Below are positions 1-5,276 of a DNA stretch of 8,087 bases, in pieces. The notes under the pieces are model-generated. The model saw nothing but the letters and a program-made list of their open reading frames with translations. It searched no databases and was not told where the DNA came from. Source of the DNA: an uncultured Myxococcales bacterium. Lineage in GTDB: Bacteria > Myxococcota_A > Polyangia > Polyangiales > Polyangiaceae. Every line of letters starts with the position of its first letter. The first letter of the stretch is position 1. The position numbers and the translations under genes were made by a program. The stretch covers positions 1 to 8,087 of the forward strand of contig CALKVG010000143.1 of assembly GCA_937998045.1 (NCBI GenBank). The letters are read 5' to 3'.

Positions 1-392
1 CTCGATTATCTCGAAGACGTCCTCTTGCGCGTGCAGACGCATCCCGCTTCTCGCGGCTCGGCGAACGCGGCGTCAACCTCTCGGGGGGGCAGCGTCAGCG
101 GCTGTCGCTGGCGCGCGCCGTCTTGAAAGCCCCTCGCGTTCTCATCCTCGACGAGGCGACGAGCTCGCTCGATGCCGAGAGCGAGGCGGCGGTGCAGGTC
201 GCCATGGAGGGCCTGGCGGCGTCACGGACGTGCTTCGTCGTCGCGCATCGACTGAGCACGATCCGGGGCGCCGACCGGATAGTCGTGCTCGATCGCGGGC
301 GCGTCGTCGAGGTGGGCAGGCACGAGGACCTGCTCGGACGCCAGGGCGTCTACGCTCGCCTCGTTCGCCTCCAGACGACGCGCGCCGCGTGA
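1..392 (+). CDS. ABC exporter ATP-binding domain, C-terminal fragment (5' end outside window)
   Basis: This is the C-terminal end of an ABC-transporter nucleotide-binding domain, the part that hydrolyses ATP to drive export. The frame is open from base 3. It shows the ABC signature LSGGQ (bases 78-92), the Walker B segment VLILDE (about 138-155), the D-loop SSLD and the H-loop histidine in VVAHRLSTI, and it ends with the usual C-terminal helix after 'GRHEDLL'. This arrangement is typical of ABC exporters with fused membrane and ATPase domains, but the Walker A, Q-loop and membrane domain are off the window, so substrate and architecture cannot be told. One oddity is that the stretch before GERGVNLSGGQ is about ten residues shorter than usual in the family. 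Frame 1 is also open to base 123, so a frameshift or small deletion near bases 20-60 is possible. The family call is secure; the state of the full gene is not. Confidence 0.9.
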   Translation, partial: RLSRRRPLARADASRFSRLGERGVNLSGGQRQRLSLARAVLKAPRVLILDEATSSLDAESEAAVQVAMEGLAASRTCFVVAHRLSTIRGADRIVVLDRGRVVEVGRHEDLLGRQGVYARLVRLQTTRAA

Positions 393-393
393 G

Positions 394-410
394 TCGCGAG
401 GCTCGCGAGG
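394..410 (+). terminator. Possible short terminator hairpin between convergent genes
   Basis: Directly after the ABC gene's stop codon, TCGCGAG (394-400) and CTCGCGA (402-408) form a perfect inverted repeat that can fold into a 6-bp GC-rich stem with a 3-nt loop. A pyrimidine stretch (tcttcttccc) begins shortly afterwards at about 415. It sits in the 34-bp gap between two convergent stop codons, where a terminator is expected. There is no true T-run, so this is a weak candidate. Confidence 0.3.
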
Positions 411-426
411 CCGCTCTTCTTCCCGA

Positions 427-1446
427 TCATGGGAACCCGGGAGTCGCGCCCTGCGTCGGGCAGTAGACGATCTCGTAGTCCTTCGCGCCCGTTCCGTTGT
501 TCTGCGCAGCGTCGGCGCAGCGGAACAGACTCTGCGGATCGTCGTAGGGCCAGCTGTACGACGTCGGGCAGCCCGCCTTGAAGTACTTCTGTATCGGCCC
601 GGGGTTCTGGCCGTTGACGCACGTGACGACCGCACCCGAAGTGTCCTTCTTTTGTTGCGAGGCCGGGCAGTTCGTCAGCAGATCGGCGGCGCAGACCGGG
701 CTACCGCAAAGGCCGTCCGCGCCGAGCGGGCCACCGGGAACGTAGTTCGAGCTCGGCGTCCACGGGGCGTCGAGCTGGAGGATTGCCAGCGGCAGGGTGA
801 AGCCGTCGACGAGGCTGATGTCGTACCAATCCGACGCCATGCCGGCGGTCAGCGTGAATTCGGCGAGCGTGTCGTTGCCCGTTTGCGCGCATTTGAGGTT
901 TGCGCCGGTGCCCGTGCACTGCGTGCGACCCCAGATTCGCCCGGACCACTTGTTCGGCCAGCCGACGATGAACGCCTGCCCCGAATCGACCTGCAGGGGC
1001 ACGCCGTTCGGGAACGTGTTCTGCGGGAGGGCGAAGGTCCAGATCGTGTAGGTGCAGCGGTTCTCGATGTAGAGCTTCCTCGGCTGGGTTGGGTCCCCGA
1101 TCGGAGTCGCCGCGCCCGCGTCGACCATCGGGGGGTAGCTCGCGTCCGCGGAACCCGTCGTGGCGTCGCCGCCCGCGTCCTCGCCTCCGCCGCTCGTGGA
1201 TCCGCCGTGCGCCCCGCCGCCGCTGGTCGAGCCATCGCCGGTCGCACCGCCACTCGAGCTGCCCGACCCGGATCCGCCGTTCGAGCCGGTACCGGGGTAC
1301 GCGGACCCCGAGCTGCCGCTCGAAGACGCGTTCGCGTCGCCGTCCCCGCCGCTGGAGCCCGAAGTGGAGCTGCCGTCCGCCCCGGAACAGGCCGCGACGA
1401 AGACGGTCGACGCGAGAAAGGGCAGGACGATTCGTTTGGGCCCCAT
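427..1446 (-). CDS. Thaumatin-family lipoprotein with Ser/Gly-rich linker
   Basis: This is a 339-residue exported protein. An N-terminal lipoprotein signal ends in the lipobox VAAC (Cys20). A long Ser/Gly/Asp-rich linker follows (about 21-105), then a thaumatin-like domain (about 124-330). Family hallmarks are visible: 'CTYTIW' at 131, 'WSGRIWGRTQC' at 167-177, 'TLAEFTL', 'DWYDISLVDGF' at 206-216, 'CGSPVC' and 'SWPYDD'. The five residues of the plant acidic cleft appear to be kept (R174, E196, D209, D214 and D302 or D303). Ten cysteines in the domain allow up to five disulfides, fewer than the eight of plant proteins, and the TGDC segment is missing. Plant relatives bind or hydrolyse beta-glucans and can be antifungal; here a glucan-binding or antifungal surface role is only inference. 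The start was chosen for the signal peptide and for GGAG eight bases upstream. The linker and lipobox suggest display on the cell surface. No partner gene is evident. Confidence 0.88.
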   Translation of the reverse strand: MGPKRIVLPFLASTVFVAACSGADGSSTSGSSGGDGDANASSSGSSGSAYPGTGSNGGSGSGSSSGGATGDGSTSGGGAHGGSTSGGGEDAGGDATTGSADASYPPMVDAGAATPIGDPTQPRKLYIENRCTYTIWTFALPQNTFPNGVPLQVDSGQAFIVGWPNKWSGRIWGRTQCTGTGANLKCAQTGNDTLAEFTLTAGMASDWYDISLVDGFTLPLAILQLDAPWTPSSNYVPGGPLGADGLCGSPVCAADLLTNCPASQQKKDTSGAVVTCVNGQNPGPIQKYFKAGCPTSYSWPYDDPQSLFRCADAAQNNGTGAKDYEIVYCPTQGATPGFP

Positions 1447-1569
1447 GCGACGCACTCCGGCTCCACACCCCTGCACTGCATGTGCCCGCGCGGCCTGGCG
1501 CGCCCCCCCGAGACAAACGGCCTCCGATCGTCGGTCCGATGCGATCGCGGGGAGCGCACCCGCGCTCTG

Positions 1570-1617
1570 CGCGAACCCGTGTGGATGCACGGAGGGAGAT
1601 GTCCGCACGGGTTCGCG
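1570..1617. promoter_or_regulatory. Imperfect 16-bp inverted repeat in the divergent promoter region
   Basis: The 227-bp spacer between the divergent thaumatin-like and SRPBCC genes (1447-1673) contains arms 1570-1585 (CGCGAACCCGTGTGGA) and 1602-1617 (TCCGCACGGGTTCGCG). They match at 15 of 16 positions, including 12 uninterrupted outer pairs, around a 16-base loop. The single mismatch would be a G-U pair in + strand RNA but A-C in - strand RNA. No T-run follows, so a terminator is unlikely. An operator for a dimeric regulator, or a 5'-UTR hairpin of the SRPBCC gene (start 56 bp downstream), fits better. I could not pick convincing -35/-10 boxes in this spacer. Confidence 0.5.
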
Positions 1618-1673
1618 ATCACGAAGGTGTAGACCGGGGCAGGAGAGGCTAGGCTTGGGTCCGAGAGAGTCCA

Positions 1674-2135
1674 ATGGCTTCCACGCGCGTCAGTCGCCTC
1701 GTGAACGCACCGCGGGCCGCCGTCTATAGCGCCCTGCTCGACGGTGACGCGGTTCCTTTGTGGAAGGCGCCGCACGGTATGACCTGTCGGGTCCACGCGT
1801 TCGACGCCCGCGAGGGGGGCTCGATCCGCGTCTCTCTCACCTACGACCGCGCCGGATCGCGCGGGAAGACGTCCGACCGCACGGACACGTACCACGGTCG
1901 CTTCGTCAAGCTTGTCCCGAACGAGCAGGTGGTCGAGCGGATCGAGTTCGAGACGACCGACCCGGCGCTCCGCGGCGAGATGACCGTCACGTGGACGCTC
2001 ACCGACTCCGACGGCGGGACCGAGGTCGTAGCCCTGCACGAAGGGCTGCCGCCGGGCGTCCCGATCGCCGACAACGAGCTGGGCTACCGGATCGCGCTCG
2101 GGAATCTCGCCGAGCTAGTGCTGCGACGCGGATAA
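1674..2135 (+). CDS. SRPBCC superfamily protein, AHSA1-like
   Basis: This is a 153-residue protein of the START/Bet v 1-like fold, with an Activator-of-Hsp90-ATPase-1 (AHSA1) type pattern. The N-terminal strand and helix read 'VSRLVNAPRAAVYSALLDGDAVPLW'-like (residues 6-30). Mid-protein strands lead to 'DTYHGRFVKLVPNEQVV' (71-87), followed by the diagnostic 'GEMTVTWTLTD' (101-111), 'GTEVVALHEGLP' and a long C-terminal helix beginning near 'NELGYRIALGNLAEL'. The length is normal for a single-domain member. These proteins form a hydrophobic cavity and usually bind small lipophilic ligands or act in stress or chaperone-related roles; the ligand cannot be read from sequence. There is no signal peptide, so it should be cytoplasmic. 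The ATG start has a purine-rich GAGAGAG four bases upstream. It is transcribed divergently from the thaumatin-like gene and is separated by 197 bp from the downstream sigma-factor operon, so it is probably its own unit. Confidence 0.85.
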   Translation: MASTRVSRLVNAPRAAVYSALLDGDAVPLWKAPHGMTCRVHAFDAREGGSIRVSLTYDRAGSRGKTSDRTDTYHGRFVKLVPNEQVVERIEFETTDPALRGEMTVTWTLTDSDGGTEVVALHEGLPPGVPIADNELGYRIALGNLAELVLRRG

Positions 2136-2142
2136 GATCGGC

Positions 2143-2177
2143 GGCCCCTGCGAGCCGGGGCCAGCCGTCGGGGCTGG
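2143..2177 (+). terminator. Two adjacent GC-rich hairpins after the SRPBCC gene
   Basis: Just after the stop at 2135, GGCCCC (2143-2148) pairs with GGGGCC (2157-2162), and CCAGCC (2161-2166) pairs with GGCTGG (2172-2177). The two stems share bases 2161-2162 and so would be mutually exclusive or slightly shortened. No T-run follows, so a classical intrinsic terminator is not supported. They may still help end SRPBCC transcription or lie in the leader of the downstream operon. Confidence 0.25.
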
Positions 2178-2190
2178 ACCCGGAGCGGAC

Positions 2191-2220
2191 AATCTGTGGG
2201 TTTTCGCAACAACTTGTGGG
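2191..2220 (+). promoter_or_regulatory. Near-identical direct repeats upstream of the sigma operon
   Basis: AATCTGTGGG (2191-2200) and AACTTGTGGG (2211-2220) are 10-bp direct repeats differing at two positions. Their starts are 20 bp apart, close to two helical turns. They lie in the only substantial spacer before the sigma/anti-sigma/caspase/LamG operon, in a locally AT-richer patch that includes a TTTT and a later TTTTT run. They could be tandem operator half-sites or part of an autoregulated promoter. I could not assign exact -35/-10 elements. Confidence 0.3.
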
Positions 2221-2332
2221 CCGCGGGACAGCGACTTTTTCGCGGGCTCGCACGAAAGACTCGTCAGGAGAGGGTAGCCCGCCCGTTAGAGACGGCGTGA
2301 GCGACGCCGCACATACCGGTCTGGCGCTGCAA

Positions 2333-2947
2333 ATGCAGGGCAACACGGTCATGCACCGCGCGCTGGAATCGAACGACGTCGCGGCGCCTCACGGCGAAGC
2401 GTCCTCCTGGCTCGAGGCGTTTCATCGTGGAGACCGGCAGGTGCTGCACGAGTGCTACGTCGATCACGTCGACACGGCCGAACGAGCCATCCGGGGCATC
2501 CTGGAGGGCGCGGACAAGGAGACGATCATCCACGAGCTCTTTTTCCGCCTGATCTCGGACGGCGATCTCCGAGCGAAGTTTCGTGGCGGATCGATGCGGG
2601 CGTGGATCGGCGTCGTCGCGAGGAACCTCGCCATCGATTACGCTCGGCGCCGCCGGCGCGAGCGGCCTGCCGAGCTCGCCCCTCACGCGACGCCCGACTC
2701 ACATCCCCAGACGACGATCGAAGCCTCGATCGAGGCGCGTCAAGTGATCGCTCGCTTCCGCGAGACGCACCTTCCTCCGAAGTATCGCCGCGTATTCGAC
2801 GCGCGATTCGTCCAGCAGCTCGACCAGTCCGAGGCTGCGCGCGCCCTGGGGATGCACCGTACCACGCTGCTCTACCACGAGAGCCGCATTCGCAAGCTCC
2901 TCAAGTCCTTCCTCCTCCGCAACGCCGAGCGCCCATGGAACCGCTGA
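2333..2947 (+). CDS. ECF-type RNA polymerase sigma factor
   Basis: This is a sigma-70 family protein of about 204 residues containing only regions 2 and 4, as in extracytoplasmic-function sigma factors. Region 2 spans about 26-110: 'WLEAFHRGD', then 'IIHELFFRLI', then the region 2.3/2.4 segment 'MRAWIGVVARNLAIDYARRRRRE' (residues 88-110), which contacts the -10 element. Region 4 spans about 134-192, with the helix-turn-helix 'QSEAARALGMHRTTLLYHESRIRKLL'-like segment (from about 165) that reads the -35 element. The start is uncertain. ATG 2333 lacks a good ribosome site, ATG 2351 has GCAGGG about ten bases upstream, and GTG 2297 is also in frame; all lie before region 2. The open frame continues to 1760, but that part overlaps the SRPBCC gene and shows no domain. 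Its last 13 bp overlap the anti-sigma gene, the standard coupling of a sigma factor with its inhibitor. Its regulon is unknown; self-activation of this operon is likely by analogy. Confidence 0.9.
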   Translation: MQGNTVMHRALESNDVAAPHGEASSWLEAFHRGDRQVLHECYVDHVDTAERAIRGILEGADKETIIHELFFRLISDGDLRAKFRGGSMRAWIGVVARNLAIDYARRRRRERPAELAPHATPDSHPQTTIEASIEARQVIARFRETHLPPKYRRVFDARFVQQLDQSEAARALGMHRTTLLYHESRIRKLLKSFLLRNAERPWNR

Positions 2948-3711
2948 CCGAGTCGCGCGCGCGGGCGCTCATCGAAGCCCACTTTGCGCGACGCATTTCG
3001 CCGTCCGAGGAGCGGGTGCTGCGCGCTCACCTCGCGCTCTGCGATGCCTGCGGCAAGATCTACGACGCCCACATCCTCTTCGAGAGTGTCACCGGCGAGT
3101 CGGCGCGCTGGCGTGACCGCCTGGCGACAGGGCTCGGCGTGGATGCCGCGGCACCCCGGGCCACGGCGCCGTGGTGGCTGGCCGCGGGATTCGCGGCGGC
3201 GGCAGCGCTCCTCCTCTTTCGTGTGGGGGCAGCAAAGCACCGCGACGCGAGCCCCGAGCCCGAGTTCGCGGCGCGCGGCGCTGCGTCGACGGAGGCGCCG
3301 CGCGTACTCCTGTACGCTCTCGGCCCCGACAGGGAGTTGGGTGCGAACGCCCGGATGAAGGCCTCCGATCAGCTCGCGTTCGCTTACACCAACCCGCCGG
3401 CGTTCCGGAATCTCCTCGTCTTCGGCGTGGACGAACACCGACACGTCTACTGGTACTACCCGGCGTGGCATAGCCGCGACGAACACCCGCGGGCGGTGAC
3501 CATCGAGAGCGGGCCGGCCGCGCGCGAGCTCCCGGAAGCGATTCGGCAAGACCTCGACGGGCAGGCGCTGACCGTCCACGCGGTGTTCTTGAACGAAGAG
3601 GTGCCTGTCGAGCGAGTCGAGGAGATCGTCGCGGGCGCCGCATCGCAGGACGAGCCGCTGCACTTCCCCGGTGCCTACGAGCAGCGGATCGCCGTCAAGG
3701 TGGAGCGCTGA
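2935..3711 (+). CDS. Membrane anti-sigma factor, zinc-finger N-terminus and DUF4384-like outer domain
   Basis: This 258-residue protein very likely binds and inhibits the sigma factor encoded just upstream. The cytoplasmic N-terminus carries the HxxxCxxC motif of zinc-binding anti-sigma domains (H32, C36, C39), with H16 as a possible fourth ligand, inside the typical 'SPSEERVLRAHLALCDAC' context. One transmembrane helix follows (about 80-96, 'WWLAAGFAAAAALLLF'). The extracytoplasmic part (about 120-258) has 'KASDQLAFAYTNP' and 'LLVFGVDEHRHVYWYYP', which resemble DUF4384-type modules often found beside caspase-like proteins; that assignment is from memory of the pattern and less sure. The start ATG lies inside the sigma gene (13-bp overlap), so translation is probably coupled. 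The outer domain is large for a simple anti-sigma factor and suggests it senses an envelope signal or contacts another exported protein, perhaps the caspase encoded 2 bp downstream. Confidence 0.85.
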   Translation: MEPLTESRARALIEAHFARRISPSEERVLRAHLALCDACGKIYDAHILFESVTGESARWRDRLATGLGVDAAAPRATAPWWLAAGFAAAAALLLFRVGAAKHRDASPEPEFAARGAASTEAPRVLLYALGPDRELGANARMKASDQLAFAYTNPPAFRNLLVFGVDEHRHVYWYYPAWHSRDEHPRAVTIESGPAARELPEAIRQDLDGQALTVHAVFLNEEVPVERVEEIVAGAASQDEPLHFPGAYEQRIAVKVER

Positions 3712-3713
3712 CG

Positions 3714-5276
3714 ATGGTCGGGCGATTGCTCCTCGGCGCCCTCGTCCTCGCCGCGTGCAGCTTCGTTCCCGGCGCTGCCCGCGCTCAGCCGTCTTCCGGC
3801 GACGGTTCTCCGTCGTATGCGGTTTTTGCGCTCATCGTCGGCGTCAACCACAGCGCCGACGGGGACACACCGGACCTTCATTACGCCGACGACGACGCCG
3901 CGCGCTACCTCGACCTCTTTCGCTCCATGGGTGCGCGCGCCTACGTCCTCACCCGCCCGGACGAAAACACGCGCCGACTCTATCCGCAGCTCGCCGCCGA
4001 GGCGCTCCATCCCGTTCGCCGCGACTTCGATCGCGCCGTCGCCAACCTCGCGCGAGACGTGGCGCAGGCGCACGAGCGCTCCGTCCGGACGCTCTTCTAC
4101 TTCGTGTACGCGGGACACGGTCGCGTCCGCGACGGTCGCGGGTACGTGACCCTCGAGGACGACCGGCTGGACGCGCCGACCCTGGACTCCGCGCTGATCG
4201 ACGCGGTCTCCGCCGACGCGACTCACGTCATCGTGGACGCGTGCGACTCCTACTTCCTGGCGCTTGCCCGCGGGCCGGGTGGCGACCGCGAGGAAGCCCA
4301 CGGGTTCTCCGGCGCCGGCGGCCTCCGTGCCCGCGACTCGGTCGGTCTGCTGCTCTCTACGTCCTCGGCGCGAGAGAGCCACGAATGGAGCGGTATCCAG
4401 GCCGGTGTGTTCAGCCACGAGGTGCGATCCGCGCTGTACGGAGCGGCCGACGCCGACGGGGACGGCCAGGTCAGCTACCGCGAGGTATCGGCGTTCATCG
4501 AGCGCGCGAACGAGGCCATCCCGAACGAGGAGTTCCGGCCAAGGATCTACGCTCGCCCGCCCAAGGACACCTCCGTCCTCCTCGACCTCCGGGGACGCTT
4601 CCGCTCCCGGATCGAGATCCCGGGCACCCACGCCGACCACTACCTGCTCGAGGACAGTCGAGGCGTCCGTCTTGCCGATTCGCACAACGGGCCGGACTCC
4701 GTGACCTATCTCTTGCGGCCGCCGCATACGGGGAGGCTCTATCTGCGCCGGGTCGGCGCGGACATCGAATATCTGGTCCCGGGCGGCCAGGAGCGCGTCA
4801 CGGTCGCCGAGCTCGCGCCCTCCGAATCGCGTTCGCTTCCGCGCGGAGCGGCCGCCGATTCGTTCGAGCTGCTCTTCTCGCTCCCGTTCGGGAAGCGCGA
4901 CGTGGATTCGTATCCGGTCCGGTCTTTGGTCGGTCTCGGCCGTGAGCGCGGGGTAGCCGCTCCGGTCGGCTGGCGTACATGGGGAGGCGCTGTCCTCTTG
5001 ACGGGCAGTGCGATCGCGGGAGTCATCGGTGGCCTCACCCTGGCCGCGGCGCAGAGCGATCACGACGGCGTGACCGCGGCAACGTCCCAGCAGGCGATCG
5101 GTTCGGCGAACCGCGCAATCCGCGACAAAGACCTCTGGGGGGGCGTCGAGGTCGGGGCGGCTGGCGCCTGCGCCGCAGCCGGGCTGCTCCTGCTCTTGTG
5201 GCCGAACGCAACGCACACCGTGGACGTCGGAGCATCCCCGTCCCAAGCCTGGGTATCGATGCATGGGACGTTCTAG
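3714..5276 (+). CDS. Exported caspase-family (peptidase C14) protein with EF-hand
   Basis: This is a 520-residue caspase-fold cysteine peptidase. The N-terminus is an export signal; it has a lipobox-like LAAC (Cys15) but could also be cut after 'ARA', so lipoprotein or periplasmic. The caspase domain spans about 34-285: 'FALIVGVN' (38-45), 'ADDDAARY', the catalytic histidine in 'YAGHG' (H135) and the catalytic cysteine in 'VDACDSY' (C177). Inside it lies a perfect EF-hand loop, D246-x-D248-x-D250-G-Q252-x-S254-x-x-E257, implying calcium binding. A beta-rich region (about 286-390) follows, then two probable transmembrane helices (about 424-446 and 476-497), with the loop between them likely facing the opposite side. 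Caspase-like proteases usually cut after Arg/Lys (metacaspase-like) or Asp; specificity is not readable here. It follows the anti-sigma gene by 2 bp, with a ribosome site (GGTGGAG) inside that gene. The context suggests a role in signalling to, or output from, the sigma system. Confidence 0.9.
   Translation: MVGRLLLGALVLAACSFVPGAARAQPSSGDGSPSYAVFALIVGVNHSADGDTPDLHYADDDAARYLDLFRSMGARAYVLTRPDENTRRLYPQLAAEALHPVRRDFDRAVANLARDVAQAHERSVRTLFYFVYAGHGRVRDGRGYVTLEDDRLDAPTLDSALIDAVSADATHVIVDACDSYFLALARGPGGDREEAHGFSGAGGLRARDSVGLLLSTSSARESHEWSGIQAGVFSHEVRSALYGAADADGDGQVSYREVSAFIERANEAIPNEEFRPRIYARPPKDTSVLLDLRGRFRSRIEIPGTHADHYLLEDSRGVRLADSHNGPDSVTYLLRPPHTGRLYLRRVGADIEYLVPGGQERVTVAELAPSESRSLPRGAAADSFELLFSLPFGKRDVDSYPVRSLVGLGRERGVAAPVGWRTWGGAVLLTGSAIAGVIGGLTLAAAQSDHDGVTAATSQQAIGSANRAIRDKDLWGGVEVGAAGACAAAGLLLLLWPNATHTVDVGASPSQAWVSMHGTF

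Noticed and set aside
1447..1674. N-terminal extension of the thaumatin-like gene to an ATG at 1674
   Set aside because: The extra 76 residues show no domain and would bury a clear lipoprotein signal peptide. ATG 1446 has a good ribosome site, and the extension would run through the palindrome and abut the divergent gene.
1760..2332. Upstream in-frame extension of the sigma-factor gene
   Set aside because: It overlaps the SRPBCC gene in another frame, is Arg/Pro-rich low-complexity sequence, and has no sigma domain; high-GC frames stay open by chance.
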